64,000 bases of DNA, from the NCBI RefSeq assembly GCF_030814415.1, contig NZ_JAUSVB010000001.1, forward strand, positions 806,001 to 870,000. The letters are read 5' to 3'. Made by a program: the position numbers and the translations under genes. The notes beneath the pieces were generated by a model. It ran no database searches. It had not been told where the DNA came from and saw only the letters and a program-made list of their open reading frames with translations. The stretch's first letter is position 1. The number at the start of each line of letters is the position of its first letter. Origin of the DNA: Cellulomonas humilata. GTDB taxonomy: Bacteria; Actinomycetota; Actinomycetes; Actinomycetales; Cellulomonadaceae. This document shows, one piece after another, positions 16,874 through 24,783 of this stretch.

Positions 16874-17494
16874 ATGGCCCGGTACTTCGACGTTCACCCC
16901 GAGAACCCCCAGCCGCGGTCGATCGCGCAGGTGGTCGAGCTGCTCCGCAAGGACGCGGTCATCGCGTACCCCACGGACTCCTGCTACGCGCTGGGCTCTC
17001 GGATCGACAACCACGCGGGCGCGGACCGGATCCGGGCCATCCGGCACCTCGACGACCGGCACCACTTCACGCTGGTCTGCGCCGACTTCGCGCAGCTGGG
17101 GCAGCTGGTGCACCTGGACAACAGCGCGTTCCGCGCGATCAAGTCGGCGACGCCCGGCCCGTACACGTTCATCCTGTTGGCCACCCCCGAGGTGCCCAAG
17201 CGGCTGGCCCATGCGAAGAAGCGCTCGGTCGGCGTCCGCATCCCGAACCACCCCGTCGCCCAGGCGATCCTGCGCGAGCTGGGCGAGCCGCTCCTGTCGA
17301 GCACCCTTCTGATGCCCGGTCACGAGTGGCCGATGGTCGAGGGCTGGCAGATCAAGGAGGAGCTCGACGGGGTGCTCGACGCGGTGGTCGACGCCGGCGA
17401 CTGCGGCACCGAACCGACGACGGTGGTCGACTGGACGGAAGGCGGACCCGAGGTCGTCCGGGTGGGCGCAGGCGACCCGGACCGCTTCAGCTGA
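16874..17494 (+). CDS. YciO/Sua5/YrdC-family protein
   Basis: 206 residues with the YrdC fold (RSIAQVVELL, AYPTDSCYALG, HFTLVCADFAQLGQLV, GPYTFIL). Sua5/YrdC make threonylcarbamoyl-AMP for tRNA t6A. This one has the YciO-like lysine pattern (VPKRLAHAKKRSVGVRIP) and lacks the Sua5 C-terminal domain, so it is more likely a YciO paralogue of uncertain role. Ten bases separate it from the MazG-like gene. Confidence 0.82.
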   Translation: MARYFDVHPENPQPRSIAQVVELLRKDAVIAYPTDSCYALGSRIDNHAGADRIRAIRHLDDRHHFTLVCADFAQLGQLVHLDNSAFRAIKSATPGPYTFILLATPEVPKRLAHAKKRSVGVRIPNHPVAQAILRELGEPLLSSTLLMPGHEWPMVEGWQIKEELDGVLDAVVDAGDCGTEPTTVVDWTEGGPEVVRVGAGDPDRFS

Positions 17495-17522
17495 CGAGCG
17501 ACGCCACACGCGCCGCCCGGCC

Positions 17523-17579
17523 CCGAACTCGGCGGCTGACGCCGAACTCGTCGGTCGGGGCCGAACTCGTCCGTCGCAA
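17523..17579. repeat. Intergenic 19-bp tandem repeat, three copies (element A)
   Basis: Three adjacent 19-bp units start at 17523, 17542 and 17561. Each begins CCGAACTCG, then G/T and C-rich sequence; the last 6-8 bases vary. It begins 28 bp after the YciO-like stop. The period is not a multiple of three, so it is not coding. No inverted copy is obvious. Same period as elements at 18094 and 39499, which use different words. Confidence 0.75.
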
Positions 17580-17630
17580 CGAACGATCTAGGCCCGGAGC
17601 GACGCGTTCGGGGCGACGGAGGAGGCGGAG

Positions 17631-18095
17631 ATGGCGCACGTCGGGGTGGTCGGGCCGTCGTCGGCCGACCAGCGTGAGCTGGACGACGCCGAGTCGCTCG
17701 GGCAGGGGCTCGCACAGCGCGGGCACGTCGTCGTCTGCGGCGGGCTCGGCGGGGTCATGGCAGCCGTCTCGCGCGGGGCGGCGCAGTCGGGCGGGGTCGT
17801 CGTCGGCCTCCTTCCCGGCACCGACCGCTCGGCGGCGAACCCCCACGTCACGGTGACGATCCCGACCGGCCTCGGCGAGCTGCGCAACGCCCTGCTGGTG
17901 CGGTCCTGCGACGTCGTCGTGAGCGTCGGCGGGTCCTGGGGAACGCTCAGCGAGGTCGCGCTGGCGGTCCGCACGGGAGTGCCGGTGGTGGCTCTGCGGG
18001 GATGGCCGCTGCCCGGAGACCCGGCGATGCACGCCGTCGACTCCGTCGGGGAGGCCCTGCGCACGGTCGACGCACTGGTGCGCACGGATGACTGA
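17631..18095 (+). CDS. SLOG-domain protein (TIGR00725 family)
   Basis: 154 residues with a Rossmann-like SLOG fold. GGLGGVMAAVSRGA and the segment VSVGGSWGTLSEVALA match the nucleotide-binding GG-x-G-x-M and GGxGTxxE motifs of the LOG/TIGR00725 group. The group includes cytokinin-activating phosphoribohydrolases, but the function of this branch is unknown. GGAGG precedes the ATG. Flanked on both sides by word-repeat elements; element B starts inside its stop codon. Confidence 0.78.
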   Translation: MAHVGVVGPSSADQRELDDAESLGQGLAQRGHVVVCGGLGGVMAAVSRGAAQSGGVVVGLLPGTDRSAANPHVTVTIPTGLGELRNALLVRSCDVVVSVGGSWGTLSEVALAVRTGVPVVALRGWPLPGDPAMHAVDSVGEALRTVDALVRTDD

Positions 18096-18145
18096 GATCG
18101 TGCCTCTGCAACGAGATCGTGTCTCGCACCCAACCCACGATCTCG
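18094..18145. repeat. Intergenic word repeat, two direct and one inverted copy (element B)
   Basis: GAGATCGTG occurs at 18094 and 18113, exactly 19 bp apart, and as its complement CACGATCTC at 18136-18144. The second direct copy and the inverted copy can form a 10-bp stem. The element starts within the TGA of the SLOG gene and ends three bases before the GGAGG of the UdgB gene, so it fills most of the gap. In mRNA the hairpin would sit right before the SD. Confidence 0.75.
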
Positions 18146-18158
18146 GCGGAGGACACCG

Positions 18159-18905
18159 GTGACCGCCGGGCCGACGAGCGCGGCGGACGTCGTCGACGCC
18201 GCTGCCGCCGCGGCCGACCTCGCCGCGCTGGACGCCGTCGTCCCCACCTGCCGCGCGTGCCCCCGGCTCGTCGCGTGGCGGGAGCTGGTCGGCGTCGAGA
18301 AGCGGGCCGCGTTCCGTGACGAGACGTACTGGGCGCGGCCGGTCCCGGGCTTCGGCGACGCGGATGCGGCGGTGCTCGTCGTGGGCCTGGCGCCGGCCGC
18401 GCACGGCGCCAACCGCACGGGCCGGATGTTCACGGGCGACCGCTCGGGCGACTTCCTGTTCGCGGCGATGCACCGGACGGGGTTCGCGTCGCAGGCCACG
18501 TCGACCTCCCGCGACGACGGCCTGACGCTCACCGACATCCGCGTGACGGCTCCGGTGCGCTGCGCCCCGCCGGCGAACGATCCCACGCCCGAGGAGCGCC
18601 GGACGTGCGGCCCCTACCTCGGCCGGGAGCTGTCGCTGATCCGCCCCCGGGTCGTCGTGGTCCTCGGGGGTTTCGGGTGGCAGGCGCTGCTCACCACGCT
18701 GGCCGAGCAGGGCTGGGCGGTGCCGCGACCGAGGCCGAAGTTCGGCCACGGCGCGGAGCTGGTCCTGTCCGGACCCGGCGGTGCCGAGCTCGTGCTCCTC
18801 GGCTGCTTCCACGTGAGCCAGCAGAACACCTTCACCGGTCGGCTGACCCCCGACATGCTCGACGCGATCCTGCTGCGCGCGCGGGAGGTGCGGTCAGCCC
18901 GATGA
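18159..18905 (+). CDS. Uracil-DNA glycosylase family 5 (UdgB)
   Basis: 248 residues. Active-site motif I is GLAPAAHGANRTGR, with Ala where other UDG families have a catalytic polar residue, a mark of family 5. Motif III is GCFHVSQQNTFTG. Four cysteines (31, 34, 135, 150) fit the 4Fe-4S cluster of families 4 and 5. It removes uracil and other deaminated bases (including hypoxanthine in studied members) from DNA. GTG start with GGAGGAC six bases before. Confidence 0.9.
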   Translation: MTAGPTSAADVVDAAAAAADLAALDAVVPTCRACPRLVAWRELVGVEKRAAFRDETYWARPVPGFGDADAAVLVVGLAPAAHGANRTGRMFTGDRSGDFLFAAMHRTGFASQATSTSRDDGLTLTDIRVTAPVRCAPPANDPTPEERRTCGPYLGRELSLIRPRVVVVLGGFGWQALLTTLAEQGWAVPRPRPKFGHGAELVLSGPGGAELVLLGCFHVSQQNTFTGRLTPDMLDAILLRAREVRSAR

Positions 18906-18978
18906 CGGTCGACACGACGGTCGTCTACCAGGCCTGATCACGGCAGCCCGTGTCGGAGCCCGCGGCTACGGTCGGACG

Positions 18979-19389
18979 ATGGAGATCTCCTTCGTCGCAG
19001 GCTTCGGGCCCATCACCAGGGACGGTGACGCCGCCCGGGCCTTCTGGGGTGCCGGCCTCGGCATCACCCTCGAGGAGCCGGCACCCGGGTACCTCACCAA
19101 CGACGACCTCGACGGCGTCAAGGCGTTCGCGCTGTGGCCGCTCTCCCAGGCCGCGGATTCGACGTTCGGGTCCGCACAGTGGCCGGCGGACGTGCCGGTC
19201 CCGCAGGCGTGGGTCGAGTTCGACGTCGCCACGGTCGGGGCGGTCGCCGACGCCGTCGCCGAGCTGACCGCCGCGGGTCACCGGGTGCTCAAAGAGGCCA
19301 CCGAGGAGCCGTGGGGTCAGACGACGTCCCGGTTGCTCAGCCCGGAGGGCCTGCTGGTCGGTGTGACGTTCACACCCTGGATGCACTGA
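18979..19389 (+). CDS. VOC-superfamily (glyoxalase-like) protein
   Basis: 136 residues with the beta-alpha-beta-beta-beta modules of the vicinal oxygen chelate fold (ARAFWGAGLGITLEE, AWVEFDVATVGAVADAVAEL, SRLLSPEGLLVGVTFTP). Members include glyoxalases, dioxygenases and resistance proteins; metal ligands are not clear enough for a substrate. Stands alone between UdgB and the mannanase. Confidence 0.75.
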   Translation: MEISFVAGFGPITRDGDAARAFWGAGLGITLEEPAPGYLTNDDLDGVKAFALWPLSQAADSTFGSAQWPADVPVPQAWVEFDVATVGAVADAVAELTAAGHRVLKEATEEPWGQTTSRLLSPEGLLVGVTFTPWMH

Positions 19390-19391
19390 CT

Positions 19392-19421
19392 TTGTTCGCC
19401 ACTCTAAGAAAGTCGTAGGGT
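19392..19421 (+). promoter_or_regulatory. Possible promoter of GH113 gene
   Basis: TTGTTC (19392-19397) and TAGGGT (19416-19421) lie 18 bp apart in a locally AT-richer stretch, 28 bp before the GTG at 19450. The elements match the sigma-70 consensus only in part. No sugar-repressor palindrome was found. Confidence 0.35.
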
Positions 19422-19449
19422 AGGTCCCTCGGCGATCGAAGGAGATGGC

Positions 19450-20421
19450 GTGGGCGACCTCGGCTACGTGGCAGGCATGACGTGGGGCTGGACCGGCGTG
19501 CGGGGCACGTGGGGTGGGCAGGAAGCAGAACGGTCGATGGACCTCATGGTCGAACGCCTCGGCGTGAACTGGACCGCGATCACGCTCAGCGCCCTGCAGG
19601 ACACCCCGCAGTCGACGCAGATCCGGTTCCGCGAGCCGCCGACGGTCACCGACGACGAGGTCCGGTGGGCGGTCCGGCACGCCAAGGCGCGCGGTCTGAA
19701 GGTCTGCCTGAAGCCCGTCGTCAACGTCGGGAACGGGACGTGGCGGGCGCACATCAACTTCTTCGACATCGACGTGCCCCCGGAGCCGAAGTGGTCCGAA
19801 TGGTTCGCCAGCTACACCGAGTTCATCGTCCACCACGCGCGCATCGCGGCCGAGGAGGGCGCGGAGATGCTCTGCATCGGCTGCGAGATGGTGCAGACGG
19901 ACCGCCGCGAGGCGGAGTGGCGCGCGCTGATCGCCGCGGTCCGCGCGGTCTACGACGGCCTCGTCACGTACAACTGCGACAAGTACCAGGAGGACCACGT
20001 CGGCTGGTGGGACGCGGTCGACGTCATCTCGTCGTCGGGCTACTACCCCGTCGACGACTGGGAGAACCAGCTGGACCGCATCGAGCCCGTGGTGGCCGCG
20101 TTCGGCAAGCCGTTCTTCTTCATGGAGGCCGGCTGCCCCAGCCGCGTCGGCTCCCCCGCCCTGCCCAACGACTGGAGCCTGCGCGGCGCCCCGTCGCAGC
20201 AGGCGCAGGTCGACTGGTACGAGGCGGCGTTCACCGCGAGCGCCCGCCGGGACTGGGTCGGTGGGTTCATGCTCTGGGACTGGCCGGCCCGGCTGTACGA
20301 CGAGGCCGCCGCAACCACCGACGACGACTACTGCATGTTCGGCAAGGCCGCCGAGGGCGTCGTGCGGAACGCCTACGCCGAGGCGCTCCGCACCGACCTC
20401 ACCGGACGACGACCGACTTGA
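19450..20421 (+). CDS. GH113-family glycoside hydrolase (beta-mannanase type)
   Basis: 323 residues, a single TIM barrel. LKPVVNVGNGTWR, the acid/base segment MLCIGCEM and the nucleophile segment FFFMEAGCPS follow the clan GH-A order seen in GH113 beta-1,4-mannanases. No signal peptide, so it would act inside the cell on imported manno-oligosaccharides. GTG start with AAGGAG five bases upstream. Its 3' end overlaps the convergent RDD gene by 23 bases. Confidence 0.8.
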   Translation: MGDLGYVAGMTWGWTGVRGTWGGQEAERSMDLMVERLGVNWTAITLSALQDTPQSTQIRFREPPTVTDDEVRWAVRHAKARGLKVCLKPVVNVGNGTWRAHINFFDIDVPPEPKWSEWFASYTEFIVHHARIAAEEGAEMLCIGCEMVQTDRREAEWRALIAAVRAVYDGLVTYNCDKYQEDHVGWWDAVDVISSSGYYPVDDWENQLDRIEPVVAAFGKPFFFMEAGCPSRVGSPALPNDWSLRGAPSQQAQVDWYEAAFTASARRDWVGGFMLWDWPARLYDEAAATTDDDYCMFGKAAEGVVRNAYAEALRTDLTGRRPT

Positions 20422-21181
20422 CGATCTTGTCCGACAACGTCTGACGCTTGCCGTCCCACAGCGGCAGCAGGTAGCCGATGTACAGGATCCCGTCGACGTA
20501 GTGGGCGAGGTCGCGCAAGAACGCCATCCCCACGCCGATCGGCTCCCCCGTCACGTCGCGCTGCAGCGTCAGACCGACCACCTTCTTGCCCCACGACTGC
20601 CCCGTCCGACCCGCGAGCACCCAGCGGTTCCACCCCCACACGACGAGGGTCACCAGAGCGCCGACACCGAACGTGAGCGCACCCATGGACGTGGGCTGGT
20701 CGGTCGGGTTGCCGAACCGGTCGACGCCCGGCACCGACGTGGACGCCATGTAGATCAGGCCCACGAGATAGGGCAGCGACGCGAGCGAGTCGAGAAAGTA
20801 CGCGCCGACCCGCGCGATCCAGGAGGCGTAGGTGAACCCGCCGCCGAACCGCGGGAACCCGTACCCGGGGTTCGCGTAGACCGGTGCGCCGTACGGGACG
20901 TCGCCGTACGGGGCGGCACCGTACGCGGGAGCACCGTACGCGGGGGGCCCGAAAGCCGGGGCGCTCGTCGCGGGGGTGCCGTAGGCGGGGACGGGCTGAC
21001 CGTAGGCGGGCTGGGCGTACGGAGGCTGGCCATATGTCGGCTGGCCATGTGCAGGCTGACCGTACGGAGGCTGGCCGTACGCGGGCTGGGCGTACGGGTC
21101 CGGGACCGCTGGGCCGGAGGGGTTCGGGGTCGGCTGCCAGCCGCCCGCCGGATACTGCTGGTACGGGTCCTGGTTGCTCAC
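20399..21181 (-). CDS. RDD-family membrane protein with Pro/Tyr/Gln-rich N-terminus
   Basis: 260 residues from a GTG preceded by AGGAG. The first 110 residues are low-complexity repeats of PYGQP and AYGQP type. An RDD domain follows (ASWIARVGAYFLDSLASLPY, WGKKVVGL) with three or four membrane helices. RDD proteins are small membrane proteins with suggested transport roles; the cytoplasmic tail may bind a partner. A gene not obviously linked to its neighbours. Confidence 0.85.
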   Translation of the reverse strand: MSNQDPYQQYPAGGWQPTPNPSGPAVPDPYAQPAYGQPPYGQPAHGQPTYGQPPYAQPAYGQPVPAYGTPATSAPAFGPPAYGAPAYGAAPYGDVPYGAPVYANPGYGFPRFGGGFTYASWIARVGAYFLDSLASLPYLVGLIYMASTSVPGVDRFGNPTDQPTSMGALTFGVGALVTLVVWGWNRWVLAGRTGQSWGKKVVGLTLQRDVTGEPIGVGMAFLRDLAHYVDGILYIGYLLPLWDGKRQTLSDKIVKSVVVR

Positions 21182-21279
21182 GGATCTCCTGTGCTGGGGC
21201 GCGACGGCGCCTCGGCCGCCGCCGAGTGCTGCCTCCCCATCGACACGTCTGCCCGACCGGTTGAGCGACGGCGTCACTG

Positions 21280-22311
21280 TCACGCAGATGCGACGAGCGC
21301 CGCCTCGATCGCACCGAGATACCGCTGCGCATCCGCGGTCCAGGTGGCCCGCGTCGCGGCGACCTGCCGACGGTGCACGGGGACCCGCACGCGGTGGGTC
21401 GCGCGCGCGCCGTCCGGCAGAGGGTCGACGAGAACCTCTCGCTCCCAGGCGTGCTCGGCCACGACCGAGAGCGCCCGGGTGACGGTCGAGCGCCCCGGCT
21501 CCCCGCCGACGACCTGCTGGAACGTCGCGATCCGCCCGCCGTCGGGGGTCCCGACGATCACGCAGACCAGCTCGCCGACGTCGCCCTGCCGCGTGCCGGG
21601 CACCGTGAAGCTGGTCGCGGTCGGGTCCGCCGACCCGAGCGCGACGGTCCTGGAGTCACGCACGAGCGCCCACGCGACCTCCGGCGTCACGCGCAGGTCG
21701 GCACTGACCGCGATCTCGAGGTCGACGAGCGCGCTGCGGTCGTCGCACGACGACACGAACGGCACCACCTGCTCGTGCGGCACGTCACCGTCGAGGAGCG
21801 CGGCGATCCGGGCGAGGTGCCCGGCGACGCTCTTCTGCACGGCCGTGCGGACCTGACCGGCGAGCGGCTCCTCCGTCTCGACGACGGCCTCCCAGGTCAG
21901 GAGTCCGTCGGCGACGGTCGCGGTCTCCAGGTGCCTGTACCCGAGGCTCAGCGCCCGTCCGGCGAATCGGACCCCTTCGACTCGCTCGACCACCTGCAGG
22001 AGCTGCCCGGCCCACGAGCCGTCCGGCCGACGCAGCACCATGCACTGCACCTCGCCGACGGCACCCGCGGGCGTTCCGGGCACCACGAACGTGCGGACGT
22101 GCGTGGCGCCGACGATCGGTCCGTCGTGGGCGGGGTCGCTGATGAACCGCCAGAGCTCGGCTGCCGACTGCGGCACCGCGACCTGCTCACGGACGCGGAC
22201 CTGGACCTGCGGGTGCCGCCGCACCGCACGCTGCCGCTGGTCGTCGCGCCACTTCGCGACGGCCGCGCGGCGCCGGTCGATCCACTCGTCCATGGTGAAG
22301 GTGTCGACCAC
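21280..22311 (-). CDS. Tandem SRPBCC (START-like) domain protein
   Basis: 343 residues with two SRPBCC-like halves. Each contains the run THVRTFVVPGTPAGAVGEVQ / TATSFTVPGTRQGDVGELV, so it arose by internal duplication. The fold binds hydrophobic ligands; the ligand is unknown. The GTG at 22311 is 9 bp from the HNH gene stop; an in-frame ATG at 22293 is the alternative. Probably translated together with the HNH gene. Confidence 0.65.
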   Translation of the reverse strand: MVDTFTMDEWIDRRRAAVAKWRDDQRQRAVRRHPQVQVRVREQVAVPQSAAELWRFISDPAHDGPIVGATHVRTFVVPGTPAGAVGEVQCMVLRRPDGSWAGQLLQVVERVEGVRFAGRALSLGYRHLETATVADGLLTWEAVVETEEPLAGQVRTAVQKSVAGHLARIAALLDGDVPHEQVVPFVSSCDDRSALVDLEIAVSADLRVTPEVAWALVRDSRTVALGSADPTATSFTVPGTRQGDVGELVCVIVGTPDGGRIATFQQVVGGEPGRSTVTRALSVVAEHAWEREVLVDPLPDGARATHRVRVPVHRRQVAATRATWTADAQRYLGAIEAALVASA

Positions 22312-22320
22312 CCGGACCTG

Positions 22321-22767
22321 CTACTTGAGCAGCTCCAGGTGCGTCGGCACCCTCGGCTCGACGCGCAGCCGCATCCCCGCCTCGGCGGGGGTCCGGTCGC
22401 GCTTGCGGTGGTTGCAGGCGCCACAGGCGGCGACCGTGTTGAGCCACGAGCTGGCGCCGCCGCGGCTGCGGGGCACCAGGTGGTCGACGGTCAGCGCACC
22501 GCCCGTGCCGCAGTACGCGCAGCGGTGGCCGTCGCGCGCTAGCATCCCGGCGCGCGACCACGTCGGGACGCCCGTGCGGTGACGCCAGCGCATCTGCACG
22601 TAGCGGACCAGCCGCAGCACGGCGGGCAGCGGGTACGGGCCGAACGTGCGGCCGTCGACGGCCTCCTCGACGACGGCGACCCGGCGGTGGAGCATGCGGA
22701 CGGCGTGCGCGAGCGAGACGCGCTGGAGGGGCTCGTAGCCCGCGTTGAGGACGAGTACTCCCGCCAT
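22321..22767 (-). CDS. HNH endonuclease family protein
   Basis: 148 residues. C-terminal HNH domain: CAYCG, VDHLVPRSRGG, WLNTVAACGACNHRK, with two CxxC zinc pairs flanking the ββα-metal core. The N-terminus (VLVLNAGYEPLQRVSLAHAV) is typical of the widespread small cellular HNH proteins of actinobacteria, whose role is unclear. GAGAGG precedes the ATG, which is 18 bp downstream of the tRNA-Arg gene. Confidence 0.88.
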   Translation of the reverse strand: MAGVLVLNAGYEPLQRVSLAHAVRMLHRRVAVVEEAVDGRTFGPYPLPAVLRLVRYVQMRWRHRTGVPTWSRAGMLARDGHRCAYCGTGGALTVDHLVPRSRGGASSWLNTVAACGACNHRKRDRTPAEAGMRLRVEPRVPTHLELLK

Positions 22768-22785
22768 CGTCGAACCTCTCGGTCG

Positions 22786-22859
22786 TGCCCCACGCTGGAG
22801 TCGAACCAGCAGCCTCCGGCGTCGTAGGCCGGCACTCTGTCCTGTTGAGCTAGCGGGGC
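22786..22859 (-). tRNA. tRNA-Arg (anticodon ACG)
   Basis: 74 bases fold as a complete cloverleaf. Acceptor GCCCCGC pairs with GTGGGGC (one G-T). D stem is GCTC/GAGT with GG in the loop. Anticodon stem is CCGGC/GCCGG with loop CTACGAC. T arm is GCTGG-TTCGACT-CCAGC. Discriminator is A; CCA is not encoded. The acceptor differs from the GCGCCCG form I associate with the main actinobacterial tRNA-Arg(ACG), so this may be an additional copy. Confidence 0.8.
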
Positions 22860-22870
22860 GGATCGGTGTG

Positions 22871-22941
22871 TGGTCGCGAGCGGAGGAGTCGAACCTCCCG
22901 GGGCAGGCCCGTCACGGACCCGCCGGCGACCTGCGCCCGCG
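22871..22941 (-). pseudogene. Decayed tRNA-like sequence
   Basis: The 3' end carries a perfect T arm (GGAGG-TTCGACT-CCTCC), acceptor strand GCTCGCG and an encoded ACCA. A matching 5' acceptor CGCGGGC (one G-T pair) lies at 22935-22941. The middle is only 37 bases, about 4 too short, with no proper D arm and no U33 in the anticodon loop. Reads as a tRNA that has lost its D and anticodon arms, 11 bp upstream of an intact tRNA. Confidence 0.45.
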
Positions 22942-22989
22942 GGGACCAGGGTGCGGTCCGGGCGGGCGATCGGGCCAGTGATTTCCTGG

Positions 22990-23721
22990 TCAGTCCAGCG
23001 TGATGCGCAGGCCGACGCCCGCGGCGGACGTGGCGATGGTGACGTCGAAGAACCGCTCGTAGTCGGCGGCGACGTGGTGCAGGTGGCCGAACAGCTCGAC
23101 GGAGATCGCGCCGATGAGGGACGTGAACAGGGTTGCCGACCGGATCGCGATGCGCGCCACCTCGGGGGGCACGGTCGTCGGGTCGGTGTAGCCGGCGGTG
23201 GCGAGGGCCTCGGGGGCCATGCGGCCGGCGGGGTCGAAGTCGGGTCCGGCCGGGTCGAGGGTGCCGTGGGCGTGCGCCGCCATGAGCAGGCCGATGATGA
23301 CCCCCCACACCCGCACGGCCGACCGCACGGTGTCGTCCGGGGCGCGGTAGCCGCGGACGGGGGTGCCGTAGATGAGCTCGAAGGAGTACGGCTGGTCGAG
23401 GGCCCATCCCCGCACGGCGCGCGCGACGTCCAGCCAGGTCTGCGCGGCGTCGGCCCCGTCGGACCGGGCCACGACCTTCTCCGCGACCTCACCGACGGCG
23501 TCGTACGCCTCGATGATCAGCAGGGTGAGCAGCGCGTCGCGCGAGGGGACGTAGCGGTAGACCGCCGACGACGCCATGCCGAGGTCACGCGCGACGGCGC
23601 GCAGGCTCAGCGCCGCGGACCCGTCGCTCTCGAGGCGGGCGCGCGCGGCGGCGAGGAGCTCGGACATGACCTCGGCCCGCGCTCGGTCGCGGGCGCGCAG
23701 GGGGGGCGTCGGCTCGGTCAC
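22990..23721 (-). CDS. TetR-family transcriptional regulator
   Basis: 243 residues from a GTG at 23721. N-terminal helix-turn-helix (LSLRAVARDLGMASSAVYRY) and a WHG-type C-terminal ligand domain. Divergent from the epimerase gene at 23844. Three copies of GAGCAnTGCTC lie in the gap, so it probably represses both genes until a small ligand binds. Ligand unknown. Confidence 0.88.
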   Translation of the reverse strand: MTEPTPPLRARDRARAEVMSELLAAARARLESDGSAALSLRAVARDLGMASSAVYRYVPSRDALLTLLIIEAYDAVGEVAEKVVARSDGADAAQTWLDVARAVRGWALDQPYSFELIYGTPVRGYRAPDDTVRSAVRVWGVIIGLLMAAHAHGTLDPAGPDFDPAGRMAPEALATAGYTDPTTVPPEVARIAIRSATLFTSLIGAISVELFGHLHHVAADYERFFDVTIATSAAGVGLRITLD

Positions 23722-23755
23722 GAACGCCAGTGTGCCTGCTCCATCGCAAAACTGC

Positions 23756-23822
23756 GAGCACTGCTCTTGTTTTACGTCGGCGAGTTGTGCGAGCATTGCT
23801 CACACACGAGAGCACTGCTCTC
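23756..23822. promoter_or_regulatory. Three palindromic operators for the TetR regulator
   Basis: GAGCACTGCTC at 23756-23766, GAGCATTGCTC at 23791-23801 and GAGCACTGCTC at 23810-23820. The last is extended to a perfect 15-bp GAGAGCACTGCTCTC apart from the central base. Centres are 35 and 19 bp apart. All lie between the TetR and epimerase starts. Perfect dyads of this length are what TetR dimers bind. Confidence 0.8.
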
Positions 23823-23843
23823 ACTTCGACCGAGGAGACCGCC

Positions 23844-24773
23844 ATGACCCGCCACGTCATCGTCGGCAAGGGTGCCGTCGGCACCACGCTGGCCCACCTG
23901 CTCGCCGACGACGGTGCCGACGTCCTGGTGCTCAGCCGGTCCGGCGGCACCTCCGTCGGCCGCATCACGCACGCCGCCGTCGACGCGACCGACGTCGCCG
24001 CCCTCACCGCGGCCACCCGTGGCGCGGACGTCGTCTACAACTGCGCCGCCCCGGCCTACCACCGCTGGCCCACCGACTGGCCGCCCCTGTGGACGGCGCT
24101 GCTCGACTCGGCCGCGCAGACCGGTGCCGTCCTCGTCTCCGTCGGCAACCTCTACGGGTACGCGACACACGGCGCCGTGATGACCGAGGACACCCCGCTC
24201 GACAGCACCGAGCGCAAGGGCATGGTCCGCGCCCAGATGTGGCGTGACGCCGAGGCCCGGCACCGCGCGGGTGACCTGCGTGTCACCGAGGTGCGGGGCG
24301 CCGACTACTTCGGGCCGTTCGCCGACTCCCAGGCGATGGTCGGACCGCGGTTCCTCACGCCGCTGCTCACCGGCAAGGTCGTGCGGACGGTCACGGCCGT
24401 CGACCAGCCGCACAGCTGGACCTACCTGCCCGACTTCGCCCGCGCGCTCGTCGCCGCCGGCCGGACGCCCGACGCCTGGGGGCGCGCGTGGCACGTCCCG
24501 ACGGCAGAGCCGCTGACGGTGCTCGAGCTCGGCGAGCGGTTCGCCGTCGGCCTGCCGACGCCGCGGATCCGCCCCATGCCGGCGGCGCTCGTGCGCGCGC
24601 TCGGAGTCGTCTCGCCGCTGTTGCGGGAGGTCGCGTCCGTCTCCGACCACTTCTCGGAGCCCTATGTCATGAACACGGCGGCGTCGTCGCGGATGCTCGG
24701 TCTCGTCGCGACGCCGTGGGACACCGCGGTCGCGGAGACGGTGGGAAGGACGGCTGTCGGAGGTCGGGCGTAG
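23844..24773 (+). CDS. NAD-dependent epimerase/dehydratase family protein
   Basis: 309 residues; Rossmann motif GKGAVGTTLAHLL near the N-terminus and SVGNLYGYATHGAVM with the tyrosine region of extended SDRs, then DYFGPF and a C-terminal substrate lobe. GGAG precedes the ATG. Divergent from and probably repressed by the TetR regulator. Substrate unknown; a detoxification reductase is as likely as a sugar epimerase. Confidence 0.82.
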   Translation: MTRHVIVGKGAVGTTLAHLLADDGADVLVLSRSGGTSVGRITHAAVDATDVAALTAATRGADVVYNCAAPAYHRWPTDWPPLWTALLDSAAQTGAVLVSVGNLYGYATHGAVMTEDTPLDSTERKGMVRAQMWRDAEARHRAGDLRVTEVRGADYFGPFADSQAMVGPRFLTPLLTGKVVRTVTAVDQPHSWTYLPDFARALVAAGRTPDAWGRAWHVPTAEPLTVLELGERFAVGLPTPRIRPMPAALVRALGVVSPLLREVASVSDHFSEPYVMNTAASSRMLGLVATPWDTAVAETVGRTAVGGRA

Positions 24774-24783
24774 CGTCGATCCC

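Noticed and set aside
17523..17579. CRISPR-like array
   Set aside because: Units are 19 bp with no spacers and no cas genes in the window.
20850..21180. Intergenic tandem repeat at the RDD gene
   Set aside because: The repetitive DNA encodes the PYGQP-type N-terminus of the RDD protein, a common coding low-complexity region.
22786..22941. Genomic island bounded by tRNA
   Set aside because: No integrase, no direct repeat of the tRNA 3' end and no change in base composition nearby.
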